From Candidatus Pantoea varia (lineage in GTDB: Bacteria > Pseudomonadota > Gammaproteobacteria > Enterobacterales > Enterobacteriaceae): a stretch of DNA of 64,000 nucleotides. How positions within the stretch are numbered: the first letter of the stretch is position 1; each line of letters begins with the position of its first letter. The translations under genes and the position numbers were made by a program. The notes under the pieces are model-generated. The model was not told the DNA's origin. It searched no databases and saw nothing but the letters and a program-made list of their open reading frames with translations. Positions 19,073-27,936 of this stretch are shown here, piece by piece. The DNA lies in contig NZ_FOVG01000003.1 of NCBI RefSeq assembly GCF_900115075.1, positions 434,001 to 498,000 of the forward strand. Reading direction: 5' to 3'.

Positions 19073-19390
19073 ATGATTGTCAGAACATGGCACGGATGCG
19101 TACCTGTCCGGCATGCAGCAGGCTTTGCAAACCACCTGCAGAAGACGGGTGTTGAACATTCAGAAGGAACACCAGGGAATCTGGGCGCTTACGTCCGCAG
19201 AGAAACGCAGAGGGAATGGGAACATTTTTTTCTGGCGACATACTGGGAGGATTTAGAAGCAATAAAAGCGTTTGCTGGAGAACAGTTTCAGATAGCCGTG
19301 ACCTATCCGGATGACGAGCAATTTGAACTGTTGCCTGGTTCATTGAAAACAGCCCCCTCCATCCTGAGCGAAGAAAATCGTCAGAATTGA
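19073..19390 (+). CDS. Antibiotic-biosynthesis-monooxygenase-like (ABM/dimeric barrel) protein
   Basis: About 105 residues from the ATG at 19073, which has GAGG eight bases upstream; an earlier start at 19037 adds non-conserved residues. The pattern IVRTWHGCVPVRHAAGFANHL ... GNLGAYVRRET ... EHFFLATYWEDLEAIKAFAG is that of small dimeric alpha+beta barrel proteins of the ABM type. They range from heme-degrading to quinone-forming monooxygenases, and many have no known role. It is a single gene. Confidence 0.72.
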   Translation: MIVRTWHGCVPVRHAAGFANHLQKTGVEHSEGTPGNLGAYVRRETQREWEHFFLATYWEDLEAIKAFAGEQFQIAVTYPDDEQFELLPGSLKTAPSILSEENRQN

Positions 19391-19468
19391 CACGCTATAG
19401 CCTCTTATTCAGAGGATTACACCAGCACGCCCTGCGTTAAATTATCCTCCTCAATTCTGGAGGGAATC

Positions 19469-19765
19469 ATGAATAACAGCAAAATCGTCGTTTCTGTGGC
19501 TATGGCCATGACTCTTTTTTGGGCTGGCGCAATTGAAGCTAAAACTACAAAGCAAACTGATGATCAAATCCGTCAGCTCATTATCGAAGATTCAATTGCC
19601 TCTTATCCGGGTGTATGTGCATGCCCTTTTAACGCTGCGCGCAATGGCAGCAGTTGCGGCGGGAGGAGCGCCTGGAGCAAGCAGGGCGGCTATGCACCTG
19701 TCTGTTATAAAAAAGAGGTCTCAAAAGAAATGGTTGATGAGTGGCGTAATAGCCACGCTGCTTAG
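19469..19765 (+). CDS. Small secreted cysteine-containing protein
   Basis: Ninety-eight residues with a Sec signal peptide (MNNSKIVVSVAMAMTLFW, cleavage near IEA/KT). The mature core has four cysteines in a pattern I believe is conserved in many small proteobacterial proteins: a CACPFNAARNGSSCGGRSAWS block followed by GGYAPVCY and a final amphipathic helix. The paired cysteines suggest disulfide bonds in the periplasm. CTGGAGGG gives a strong ribosome binding site. No biochemical function is known to me. A small minus-strand secreted protein follows. Confidence 0.75.
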   Translation: MNNSKIVVSVAMAMTLFWAGAIEAKTTKQTDDQIRQLIIEDSIASYPGVCACPFNAARNGSSCGGRSAWSKQGGYAPVCYKKEVSKEMVDEWRNSHAA

Positions 19766-19949
19766 ATAATTGAGAGAGAATGTATCCGCGGGGATTAATG
19801 CGAATGCTCAGCTGAGGATATTGACTGAGTCGCTCTGCTGTTCACTCGTAGTGGTCTCTGCAATAATGAATTCCAGTAAATTAGCACGCAGTAACTACCG
19901 AACAAGATATTGTCCGGTAGTCAGCCTTATATCTGCAATACTGCTCAGT

Positions 19950-20180
19950 TTAATTCTGTGCTGGTTGAGCCTGCTGGTTTTTTTCAGCTTCTTTATGTTT
20001 TTTCTTCGCCATGTGATGACCGACGGCACAGCCTGCTGCGGCGCCAGCGACGCCATGATGAGCAACATGACCTGCCACGCCGCCTACTGCGGCTCCTTTC
20101 AGACATCCTTCGGCATTAGCCTGTAAATTTACGGACAGAAAAAGGCCGGTAGCAATAACGATAACTGATAATTTTTTCAT
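19950..20180 (-). CDS. Small periplasmic glycine-zipper-like, histidine-rich protein
   Basis: Seventy-six residues. The Sec signal peptide MKKLSVIVIATGLFLSV is followed by cleavage near ANA/EG. The mature part has small residues spaced as in a glycine zipper (GAAVGGVAGHVAHHGVAGAA), then GCAVGHH and a lysine- and glutamine-rich tail. Two cysteines and several His could bind metal or form a disulfide. It resembles glycine-zipper proteins of the YMGG/Omp-like type in composition only. It stands alone. Confidence 0.65.
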   Translation of the reverse strand: MKKLSVIVIATGLFLSVNLQANAEGCLKGAAVGGVAGHVAHHGVAGAAAGCAVGHHMAKKKHKEAEKNQQAQPAQN

Positions 20181-21089
20181 TACTTAATATCCTGATAGTC
20201 ATAGTTGCACGTTGAACTCATCAGAGCATAGCCATAGTCTGTGGCGTTTCGCTGGCCACGATACAGTAATCATGAAGTTAGTTACCTGTGGTTACGCTTT
20301 TCACACAATAAGCAGACAATCTGGCGCATTTTTAATCAGAAAATTAACCCTTCAGCACTCTCAGATGGCATTTCAGGCAGGTTCTCTATGCCATCAGCCA
20401 GGGGGCAGGCTGTAGCCCCCTGTAAGCCATCAATATCGCGTTCGATGAAAATCATGGCAGTGACCTGAGCGGAATAGCCATGTGAACACGCCAGCAAGGT
20501 AAGCATCAGTTGAGCCAAAGGTCACTGCACGCCTCAGAATTCTGCTGGCAGTTATTTACTGACAGGCAAAAAACACGGATATTAATTAAACGCTGATTAA
20601 ACATTGTTGCTGAATAATAATCTAAACGCTTTTGGTTTAACCTGCAGAAACAGTGCGTAAGGTTTTCGGTCTTCATAAATTCATGACAAACCTCATTTAT
20701 AAATGCTTTATAAAGTTCATCAAAAATAAAATAAATAAAACTTGATCCCAAATGGCAAAAATTGTTCAAATCACATTGTGAGCTCAGAAGAGGGTGAGGG
20801 TATTTAAAAATTACTCTCAGGATGTTTAATATAAACAGCATCTAAATGAAGAAGTTTAATAAAATATCTGCAGGGTCGTTGAGTCTGGCGATACTTATGT
20901 GTTCTATTCTGTTTTGGTTTTGAACGTGATAAGTGATTAAGACATTGGTATGAGATTCAGCATAAAATCTTAATTTATCCTTAAGCTCATCATAAATAAT
21001 TTAGCCACAAAAATTTCTTTATTTTTTACCTGTTCGGGAAGCGTTCTGTTAATGCTTTCCTTTGATCAACCAGATTAAATGGCACTATC
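20181..21089. other. Long AT-rich gene-free stretch
   Basis: About 900 bases, AT-rich in the second half. Frames at 20212-20415 (plus) and 20506-20841 (minus) have irregular composition and no family resemblance. I see no tRNA, repeat or IS end. It lies just upstream of the orphan SDR gene and looks like acquired or decayed DNA. Confidence 0.45.
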
Positions 21090-22199
21090 ATGAAAAAAAT
21101 CCTTATTACCGGTTCTACAGGTTTTTTAGGCGGGGCTGTCGTAGCAAATTTATTACAGAACAGTGTTAAGGATCGACTGCTGCTGCTGGTCAGAGGCGAA
21201 ACGGTTGAGGACGGGCTAAACAGGCTTAAAGTGAACCTGAAGAATTTTGGCTTAAATGATTCAACCATCAGCACGATAGCTCCTGAGAATATTATTCTGG
21301 GTGATCTGGCGTTAACGGAAAACTTTATTAATGACTCACGGCTTAACGACGTTACCCACGTCATTAACTGTGCTGCCGTTGCCTCTTTTGGTAATAATCC
21401 CACTATCTGGAAAGTGAATGTCGAAGGCACATTCCAGTTCGCTGAGCGGATGAGTCGCATCGAAGGGTTAAAGAAATTTATCCACGTTGGAACTGCCATG
21501 TCTTGTGCGCCGGAACCCGGCTCACTGGTCACTGAGGGCGGACTCGACTCCAGCCGGGATCAACATGTCGTCGAGTACACCTGGAGTAAGGCCTCAATTG
21601 AAAAGCTGATGACCAAAAAACTGCCGGGTCTGCCACTGGTCATTGCCCGGCCGTCAATCGTAGTGGGTCACTCCGATCAGGGGTGTCTGCCATCTGCCAG
21701 TATTTTCTGGGTATTCCGTATGGTGCTGGCATTAGGGAAATTCACCTGCGACCTCGACGATCGCATTGACGTGGTTCCGGTTGACTACTGTGCGGATGCG
21801 CTGGTTATGCTGCTTGACGCAGAAGACGTGATCAATGAGGTGATTCATATTTCTGCCGGGACACAAAGCAGTGTGACGTTCGCTGAAATTGATGAGGCGA
21901 TGGCCAAAGCATCCGGTAGCAGGGCTCTCGGTGTTGATTATCAGAAGGTGTCCTATAAACAGCTTTCTGACAGCCGGAGAACCTTTAGGGATCTTTTCGG
22001 ACCCTGCAACGAACGGATCATGCTACGTGCAATGAACCTCTACGGTCATTTCTCAAACCTGAACGTGGTCTTTGATAATTCCAAATTGTTGCAGCTTGGC
22101 ATGAACAAGCCTTCCCGCTTCACCGATTATCTGGATCGTTGCGTAATGACAACCCGTGACTCAACGATTGCCGAACTGATGCAGGTCGATTTTAAATAG
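21090..22199 (+). CDS. Thioester-reductase-domain-like extended SDR
   Basis: A 369-residue stand-alone member of the extended SDR group that includes carboxylate/thioester reductase domains of NRPSs and fatty acyl-CoA reductases. The Rossmann motif is GSTGFLGGAVV (residues ~8-18), followed by LLLVRGETVEDGLNRL, VINCAAVASFG, the catalytic YTWSK (Tyr-x3-Lys) and ARPSIVVGHSDQG. It could reduce an acyl thioester to an aldehyde or alcohol, but there is no carrier protein or acyl-activating enzyme next to it. The ribosome binding site is weak. It sits after an AT-rich stretch and before an integrase, which suggests acquisition. Confidence 0.8.
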   Translation: MKKILITGSTGFLGGAVVANLLQNSVKDRLLLLVRGETVEDGLNRLKVNLKNFGLNDSTISTIAPENIILGDLALTENFINDSRLNDVTHVINCAAVASFGNNPTIWKVNVEGTFQFAERMSRIEGLKKFIHVGTAMSCAPEPGSLVTEGGLDSSRDQHVVEYTWSKASIEKLMTKKLPGLPLVIARPSIVVGHSDQGCLPSASIFWVFRMVLALGKFTCDLDDRIDVVPVDYCADALVMLLDAEDVINEVIHISAGTQSSVTFAEIDEAMAKASGSRALGVDYQKVSYKQLSDSRRTFRDLFGPCNERIMLRAMNLYGHFSNLNVVFDNSKLLQLGMNKPSRFTDYLDRCVMTTRDSTIAELMQVDFK

Positions 22200-22313
22200 T
22201 CAGCAAGGATAGTCCGGGAATCAAACCCGGGCTAATCCCCAATAAAACTCCCATTAAAAGACCGGTATCACACATCGAAAACTCATTCAGAATCTGCCAG
22301 AACACGTCATTAT

Positions 22314-22340
22314 GACTCCAGACTTATTAGGTCTGGAGTC
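22314..22340. repeat. 10-bp perfect inverted repeat before the integrase gene
   Basis: The arms GACTCCAGAC and GTCTGGAGTC flank a 7-base loop TTATTAG. There is no T run. The position 57 bases before the integrase start allows a recombinase or repressor binding site, or a terminator-like hairpin of the SDR gene. Confidence 0.55.
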
Positions 22341-22396
22341 ACAATTAAAGTGTCGTTAGAATGACCCGCTTTGCAGTGTGACAAACAGGTATCGAT

Positions 22397-23503
22397 GTGA
22401 CGACAGAACTGACTCAGACCACCGACCGTTCAGCGCATGTTGGCCGCCATGTCATGATCTGGCTGGCGCAGGTGAAAACGGCTTCACTGAGTGAGCTGGA
22501 TAATTTTGGCGATGAAGGGACGGTCGAGCAGGTAATGAAGGTCTGGGTAAAACTGTCATTACTAATCAGTCGTCGGCGTCCTGAGATCGCCATCTCCTCG
22601 CTGCTGAAACATGTGCTGCCCAACATCGGATCGCAGCCACTTAAAGCGCTGAACCGGTTACGCCTCAACCGGCTCTACAACATCCTGATCGCCGAGGGTA
22701 AAAAAGAGGAGGCGCGTCGGGTATTTGCACTGACCAAACAATTCCTCGCCTGGGCCGAGATGCAGGGCTACCTCGATCATTCACCCATCGCGTCAATGAA
22801 AAAACGCGATGTCGCGGGCCGCGCTACACCGCCGCGAAGTCGGCAACTCACCGATGCGGAAATCTGGGTTTTCTGGCACGGACTGGATAACTGGGCTTTG
22901 TCGGAACAGGCGCGATGGGCGCTGCGTTTATGCCTGGTCAGCGCCCGACGTCCGGATGAGATTGTGCAGGCGCAGAAAGCCGAGTTCGATGTGCAGCTAG
23001 GATTGTGGATGCAGGGCACGCGCAATAAATCTCAGCGGGAACATGTATTGCCCATTTCGCCGCTGATGCAGCAGTGCATCGAAGCCTTGCTGCGCGCCGC
23101 CGAACCAGATTCCCCCTGGCTGGTGCCCGCACCCCGCGATCCCCAGCAGCCGCTGTCAAAAGGCGCGCTGAATCAGGCACTGCGGCGGATGATCCGCGCC
23201 CCGCGCGGGCTGGGGCTGGAGCCATTTACACCGCGCGACCTGCGCCGAACCGCGCGATCCAAACTTTCTGCGCTCGACACGCCGAATGATGTCGCCCGAA
23301 AAATTATGAACCATGCGCTGGAGGGTATCGACCGGGTTTATGACACTCATGACTATCTGAGCCAGATGCGCAGCGCAATGAACACCTTCTCAGATGCAGT
23401 TGAGCAGATTATTGAATGCGAAAGTTATCATCTGTTACGACATCGCTATGATGGCGAGACTCTTTCCCTGAACGATCTCTCTATCATGGCGATGTCACGC
23501 TAA
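22397..23503 (+). CDS. Tyrosine recombinase/phage-type integrase
   Basis: A 368-residue protein. Residues ~40-130 form a SAM-like core-binding domain and ~150-325 the catalytic domain: Arg184 (SARRPDEI), Lys211 (TRNKSQREHVLP), the box II segment FTPRDLRRT with Arg283, His306 (IMNHALEG) and a candidate nucleophile Tyr315 (DRVYDTHDY). The usual box II His is Arg280 here, a change found in some active family members. The ~40-residue C-terminal extension is unusual. The start is a GTG at 22397. It ends eight bases before the convergent pagP stop, with no phage or element genes around it. Confidence 0.87.
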   Translation: MTTELTQTTDRSAHVGRHVMIWLAQVKTASLSELDNFGDEGTVEQVMKVWVKLSLLISRRRPEIAISSLLKHVLPNIGSQPLKALNRLRLNRLYNILIAEGKKEEARRVFALTKQFLAWAEMQGYLDHSPIASMKKRDVAGRATPPRSRQLTDAEIWVFWHGLDNWALSEQARWALRLCLVSARRPDEIVQAQKAEFDVQLGLWMQGTRNKSQREHVLPISPLMQQCIEALLRAAEPDSPWLVPAPRDPQQPLSKGALNQALRRMIRAPRGLGLEPFTPRDLRRTARSKLSALDTPNDVARKIMNHALEGIDRVYDTHDYLSQMRSAMNTFSDAVEQIIECESYHLLRHRYDGETLSLNDLSIMAMSR

Positions 23504-23510
23504 ATAGCGG

Positions 23511-24080
23511 TCAGAAGTGGTAACGCAACCAGGCAAAATAGACGTTCCCGTTGTTGTGGGTGCCGGGAATATAGGTCATCTGGAAATCGAGAGCGCCATA
23601 GCCGATTGAGGCCAGCGGCAGAAGTGCAGGCACCGGAATATAGTCCCAGTTATGCCGCGCGGTGACGCCCGCGGTGTAACCTGCGCCCCAGTGAAAATTC
23701 TGATCGGCCAGCGGACGCCAGGTTGCCACCCAGCCATAGCCACCAAAGGGTTCCCATTTATTAAAGGAGTCCTTAAACGCCATCAGGTAGAGGCCATTCC
23801 AGTTTCCTTTTTCATCGTAGCGGGAGATACCACCCCCTGCGCCCCACGGCCTTTCATTATACTTATTGATGTGTTCCCGGTCGTAAGTGGCTCGGTTGTG
23901 CCAGGTAATCGCGGGCAGATAAAAGTCGATGCCTTCTGGTTGCTCCCAGGTAGTGGCAACGTTATTGGTGAAATTTTCCCAGCCCGCACTTACGTTCTGA
24001 ATAAGCGTGGCAGAGTGGGCTGAAAACAGACTGAATACGGATGTCATCATCAGCGCTTTGAGGGGCAGAGTTTTGCGCAT
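23511..24080 (-). CDS. pagP: Lipid A palmitoyltransferase PagP
   Basis: A 189-residue outer-membrane enzyme (E. coli PagP is 186). It has a signal peptide ending near SAHSA, an N-terminal amphipathic helix ([16 protein letters not shown]), then eight beta strands ending in Phe (FAWLRYHF). The catalytic His is in TWHNRATYD, and the Asp-Ser pair in [10 protein letters not shown]. It transfers palmitate from phospholipid to lipid A and helps resist cationic peptides. In enterobacteria it is usually PhoP-controlled. It is convergent with the integrase gene. Confidence 0.95.
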   Translation of the reverse strand: MRKTLPLKALMMTSVFSLFSAHSATLIQNVSAGWENFTNNVATTWEQPEGIDFYLPAITWHNRATYDREHINKYNERPWGAGGGISRYDEKGNWNGLYLMAFKDSFNKWEPFGGYGWVATWRPLADQNFHWGAGYTAGVTARHNWDYIPVPALLPLASIGYGALDFQMTYIPGTHNNGNVYFAWLRYHF

Positions 24081-24521
24081 GTGCTAATTCCTGCAATATC
24101 TGGTGTTAAATAAGGAGAAAAATGGATTAAGGCGGCTATTATTGCATCAGGAAGGGAAACTTCAGGTCAATGAACGGCCATTACAGGATTTTATAATTAT
24201 TAAAAGCGAACTGAATTCGCCCAGCCTTGCTGAGTCAGCTGGCATGCTGAACCGTAAAAAGCCTCACTCTGGTTATCGCCTTCTGAAACCTCCTGTCTGC
24301 CATACATTTCCCTGAAAAATTTTGCATTGTTCATTAACAAAATCTTGCATTGATAATCGCAATGCGTATATTTCTCATTTGCTTTAAATGTTAATCACAC
24401 CCGCGCGAAGGCGCTCACGGAAAGGTTTTTATTCCTCAAACCTTAAGCAGGGCAGCAATGCTCGCAGGACGCAGGGTCGTGACAGTGGCAGCATAAAAAC
24501 ATAAAGATATTTGAGGAATTA
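24081..24521. other. Divergent control region of pagP and fhuE
   Basis: About 440 bases. A 70-codon frame at 24103-24315 has no support. A Fur-like site lies at 24346-24364, and the stretch must carry both promoters. Confidence 0.45.
24346..24364 (+). promoter_or_regulatory. Possible Fur box upstream of fhuE
   Basis: TGCATTGATAATCGCAATG matches the 19-base Fur consensus at 11 positions, with the central TGATAATC intact. It lies 158 bases before the fhuE start. The score is modest; the assignment rests also on fhuE being Fur-controlled in E. coli. Confidence 0.35.
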
Positions 24522-26744
24522 ATGAACGCTTTCGATTTTCAGTACCCTAGGGTTAAGAGCGCGTCTGCTCTCCAGAGTCCGTTCCGCTTCTCCTTACTGG
24601 CTGCTTTCGTCGCCTCATCGCTAATGCATAACGTTGCTTATGCCGCTGAGACTCAGACACCTGCTACCCGCGATGATCAGATCCTGACCGTCACGGCTTC
24701 AGCCGATAATTCCGTGACAACGTCACCCGAAACCGATTACAGCGTTCCGGTTACCCGTGCGGGCACGAAAATGCTGGGCACCGTGCGTGATGTGCCGCAG
24801 TCAGTCAGCATTGTCAGCAAGCAGAGAATGGCTGATCAGCAACTTCAGTCGCTGAATGATGTGCTGGCAAATACCACTGGCATCCGCGGAATCAGTGGGG
24901 ATATGGACCGCACTAACTACTATGCGCGCGGTTTTATGATCGACAACTACATGGTCGATGGTATTCCTACCGCTTTCGCCCAGCGCTGGAATCTGGGTGA
25001 TGCACAGACCGATATGGCGCTGTATGAGCGCGTTGAAGTGGTCCGTGGGGCGACTGGCCTGTTGACCGGGCCTGGCAATCCGTCAGCCGCCATCAATATG
25101 GTTCGCAAACATGCGGACAGCAAAGAGTTCGGCGGTACCCTTTCCGCCAGCTACGGCAGCTGGAATAAACAGCGCTATGTAGCCGATCTCTCTGCTCCTC
25201 TCAGTGAGTCCGGCAATGTGCGTGGACGACTGGTCGCAGGCTGGCAGGACAACAACAGCTTCATCGAGCGTTACGGCGCTAAAAAACAGTTTATCTACGG
25301 TGTTGTCGATGCTGACCTGACCGACTCTGCCACGCTTTCTGTCGGTTACGAGTTCAGCCAGGTCAATACCGACTCCACCATGTGGGGCGGCGCACCGCGC
25401 TGGTACACCGACGGCACACAGATTCATACCCGACGCGGTTACAACACCGCGCCTGACTGGGCTTACAATGATAAAGAGAACCGTAAACTCTTTGTGAACC
25501 TGAAGCAGGACTTCGACAACGGCTGGAACATCACGCTGAACGGCGCGCACAACGAGATGCGCCTGGACAGTAAGCAGATCTATCTGGATGGTTATTTCGA
25601 TCGTAATACCGGCGCGGGCGTTTCTTCCTATGCCGATTATCCGGTGGTGGGCGGAACCGGTTATAACACCGGCAAACGCAAAGTGGATGCGGTGGATGCT
25701 TTCGCCAGCGGCCCATATGAACTGCTGGGGCGTCAGCATGAGCTGATGGTGGGCGTCAATTACACCCGTCAGGATAATAAGTACTTCAGCACCTTTGAGA
25801 ACATCTCTTCAGCGTCGCTGGGTAACTACAACGACTTTAATGGCCAGTATCCTGAATCCGCCTGGACACCGCGTCTGCCTGCCAGCGATACCCAGCTGGT
25901 CCGTCAAAAATCGACCTACATGGCGACTCGCCTGTCACTCGCCGATCCGCTGCACCTGATTATCGGCGCCCGTTATACCAACTGGAACCGCGAAACCTTA
26001 AGTGGCGAAGCGGAAGAAAATAACATCACCCCCTATGGCGGGCTGATTTATGACTTCGCCGAAAACTGGTCGGCTTACGCCAGCTATACCTCGGTGTTCC
26101 AGCCACAGGATTATCGCGATGTTAGTGGCGCTTACCTGTCGCCGGTCATCGGCAAAAACTACGAAGCAGGACTGAAATCGGACTGGATGGACAGTCGCTT
26201 AACCACCTCGATTTCAGTGTTCCGCACCGAGCTGGATAATGTGGGTGAAGCCACCACGCAGACAGTGCAGGGTTCAGGTGATGTTGCCTACATTGGCCGG
26301 AAAGGCGTGGTGAGTCGGGGCGTGGAGTTTGAAGTCAACGGCGCATTAACCGACAACTGGCAGATGACCTTTGGCGGCACGCGCTATATTGCGGAAAACC
26401 GTGATGGCAGCACCTTTAACCCGCAACTGCCGCAGACCAGCTTTAACCTGTTCAGTAGCTATCGCCTGCCGACGCTGCAGAAGCTGACGCTGGGTGGCGG
26501 CGTGAACTGGCAGACGCACGTCTGGAACGACGTAGGCGGCCCGGAAGGCAATGGCACCTGGCGCGCCCGTCAGGGCAGCTATGCGCTGGTTGATCTCTTC
26601 GCCCGCTATCAGGTGAACAAAAATCTGTCGCTACAGGGCAATCTCAATAACCTGTTCGACAAAGAGTATGACACCAATGTGGCCAGCTCTGTGGTCTACG
26701 GCGAACCTCGTAATTTCTCAGTGACCGCCAGCTACACCTTCTGA
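24522..26744 (+). CDS. fhuE: TonB-dependent ferric coprogen/rhodotorulic acid receptor FhuE
   Basis: A 740-residue outer-membrane receptor with the same layout as E. coli FhuE (729). It has an N-terminal signal region ending near YAAE, a plug domain with DVPQSVSIVSKQRMADQQL and VEVVRGATGLLTGPGNPSAAINMVRKHA, then a 22-strand barrel ending in SYTF. The blocks RWNLGDAQTDMAL, TAPDWAYNDKE, GKRKVDAVD and QGSYALVDLFARYQV are near-identical to FhuE. It takes up ferric hydroxamates (coprogen, rhodotorulic acid, ferrioxamine B), which fits the ferrioxamine biosynthesis operon in the same window. It is a single gene with its own terminator. Confidence 0.93.
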   Translation: MNAFDFQYPRVKSASALQSPFRFSLLAAFVASSLMHNVAYAAETQTPATRDDQILTVTASADNSVTTSPETDYSVPVTRAGTKMLGTVRDVPQSVSIVSKQRMADQQLQSLNDVLANTTGIRGISGDMDRTNYYARGFMIDNYMVDGIPTAFAQRWNLGDAQTDMALYERVEVVRGATGLLTGPGNPSAAINMVRKHADSKEFGGTLSASYGSWNKQRYVADLSAPLSESGNVRGRLVAGWQDNNSFIERYGAKKQFIYGVVDADLTDSATLSVGYEFSQVNTDSTMWGGAPRWYTDGTQIHTRRGYNTAPDWAYNDKENRKLFVNLKQDFDNGWNITLNGAHNEMRLDSKQIYLDGYFDRNTGAGVSSYADYPVVGGTGYNTGKRKVDAVDAFASGPYELLGRQHELMVGVNYTRQDNKYFSTFENISSASLGNYNDFNGQYPESAWTPRLPASDTQLVRQKSTYMATRLSLADPLHLIIGARYTNWNRETLSGEAEENNITPYGGLIYDFAENWSAYASYTSVFQPQDYRDVSGAYLSPVIGKNYEAGLKSDWMDSRLTTSISVFRTELDNVGEATTQTVQGSGDVAYIGRKGVVSRGVEFEVNGALTDNWQMTFGGTRYIAENRDGSTFNPQLPQTSFNLFSSYRLPTLQKLTLGGGVNWQTHVWNDVGGPEGNGTWRARQGSYALVDLFARYQVNKNLSLQGNLNNLFDKEYDTNVASSVVYGEPRNFSVTASYTF

Positions 26745-26767
26745 TTAGTGTCGCTGTAAAGCCTATG

Positions 26768-26796
26768 AAAAACGCCTCAGTTGAGGCGTTTTTTTA
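26768..26796 (+). terminator. fhuE terminator
   Basis: A perfect stem AAAAACGCCTCA/TGAGGCGTTTTT with loop GT, followed by further T. It lies 24 bases after the stop codon. Confidence 0.88.
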
Positions 26797-27069
26797 TTTG
26801 AGTATTCGCCAAAATATTTATATCACCGCTATCAACAGAAGTCGTCCTGAAGAAGACCTCACTGGCTCGGCAGGATCATTTTCTGACACCAAAGTGCAAC
26901 GTTGCCTGTTCATTTCGGTGATACCTCTCGCAAGCCTTCTATGAACGATTGTGCTGTTTACGCTTTAGTCGGATTTTTTGCATCAGGCAATGGCGCACCG
27001 GGCATTCATAAATAAGAAGATTTATTGAGTTTCCAACTTGTCAACTCGCAGACATTTTGAGAAGATGGT

Positions 27070-27086
27070 TTCCATAATGGAAACAG
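27070..27086. promoter_or_regulatory. Palindromic operator of higBA
   Basis: GTTTCCATAATGGAAAC is a perfect inverted repeat (6-bp arms, 5-base centre), 16 bases before the toxin start. HigA-type antitoxins repress their own operon through such a site. Confidence 0.65.
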
Positions 27087-27101
27087 TCAGGAGCCAATGG
27101 A

Positions 27102-27413
27102 ATGCATGTTATTTCCCGAGTGCCGTTTGACGAGGCGGCCAGAAAATATCCTAATGCAGCGGCAGCACTGGATCTACTTTATCGCCATCTCAGGCAAGGT
27201 GATTTCAAGGGTCCTGACGATCTTAAAGCGCTTTATGTAAGCCTTGATCGTATGAAGTATCGCGCTAAATGGTGGATCGTTGACGTAAGTGGCAACCAGT
27301 TACGCGTGATGTTCTTTGCGGATTTTGAGCGTAAAAAAATCTTCATCAAACATATTTGCACTCACGCTGAATATGACAAGCTTGTGAAGAAATATCGGGA
27401 GGTTACCGAATGA
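27102..27413 (+). CDS. higB: HigB-family mRNA interferase toxin
   Basis: A 103-residue RelE-superfamily toxin of the HigB type (PF09907), recognised by KYPNAAAALDLLYRHL, the basic RMKYRAKWWIVDVSGNQLRVMFFADF and the end KHICTHAEYDKL. It would cleave mRNA at the ribosome when unbound. As usual for hig loci the toxin comes first, and its stop overlaps the antitoxin start by four bases (ATGA). The start at 27102 has GGAGCC upstream and follows a palindromic operator. Confidence 0.9.
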   Translation: MHVISRVPFDEAARKYPNAAAALDLLYRHLRQGDFKGPDDLKALYVSLDRMKYRAKWWIVDVSGNQLRVMFFADFERKKIFIKHICTHAEYDKLVKKYREVTE

Positions 27414-27820
27414 ATACTGAAGCAATCAGGCTGTCAAATGCGCTAGCTGAAGCGGTGCCGTTGCTGGCTGGCAGCAGTCAGCGCCAGGATTATGAAGAGG
27501 CAATGGAACTGGTCGAATACCTTATTGAACATGAGCCGGATAATCCGCTGGTTGATCTGCTTTGCGCACGCATTGCTCACTATGAAGATAAAGATCCGGA
27601 GCTGGCAGAATTTAATGCCCGTCAGAGTGAAATCAATACTGGCCCCGGCATTCTGCGCGTGCTTATTGAACAACACAATCTTAGCCTGAGCGACTTTGAA
27701 AATGAAATTGGCAAGAAATCGCTGGTCAGTCGAATCCTGAGCAGCGAACGTCAGTTAACTGTGTCGCACATCCGGGCATTATGCGCGCGGTTTGGCCTGT
27801 CGCCATCGTTGTTCTTTTGA
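27410..27820 (+). CDS. higA: HigA-family antitoxin with helix-turn-helix
   Basis: A 136-residue antitoxin. The N-terminal ~75 residues are acidic and helical (toxin-binding part), and the C-terminal ~60 are a Cro/C1-like helix-turn-helix (NLSLSDFENEIGKKSLVSRIL, then LTVSHIRALCARFGLSPSLFF). It neutralises HigB and should repress the operon through the palindrome upstream. It is coupled to higB by an ATGA overlap. Confidence 0.9.
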   Translation: MNTEAIRLSNALAEAVPLLAGSSQRQDYEEAMELVEYLIEHEPDNPLVDLLCARIAHYEDKDPELAEFNARQSEINTGPGILRVLIEQHNLSLSDFENEIGKKSLVSRILSSERQLTVSHIRALCARFGLSPSLFF

Positions 27821-27892
27821 TTTAAGAGGGCTTCTATAGGCTGGTTAGATTCGACTGGTTTTATATGTTTTATCCGTCCGATTTATAAAAAT

Positions 27893-27915
27893 AACGCCTC
27901 AACCGAGGCGTTTTT
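27893..27915. terminator. Bidirectional terminator between higBA and the ABC/monooxygenase operon
   Basis: The stem AACGCCTC/GAGGCGTT with loop AACC has TTTTT on the plus side and a T-rich stretch on the minus side. It can therefore end both the higBA transcript and the minus-strand VOC-gene operon. Confidence 0.8.
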
Positions 27916-27936
27916 CACAACACTCAAGGCCTGCAC

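Noticed and set aside
20506..20841. 111-codon minus-strand frame in the AT-rich stretch
   Set aside because: Composition follows the AT-rich DNA, no ordered hydrophobic pattern or recognised motif, and weak start.
22214..22230. CCGGG-loop-CCCGG hairpin that on the minus strand resembles a tRNA T-arm near the integrase gene (possible attachment site remnant)
   Set aside because: The loop has T where the invariant C56 should be, and no matching acceptor, D or anticodon arm is present; more likely a simple hairpin after the SDR gene.
24103..24315. 70-codon frame between pagP and fhuE
   Set aside because: No family resemblance and it occupies the divergent promoter region.
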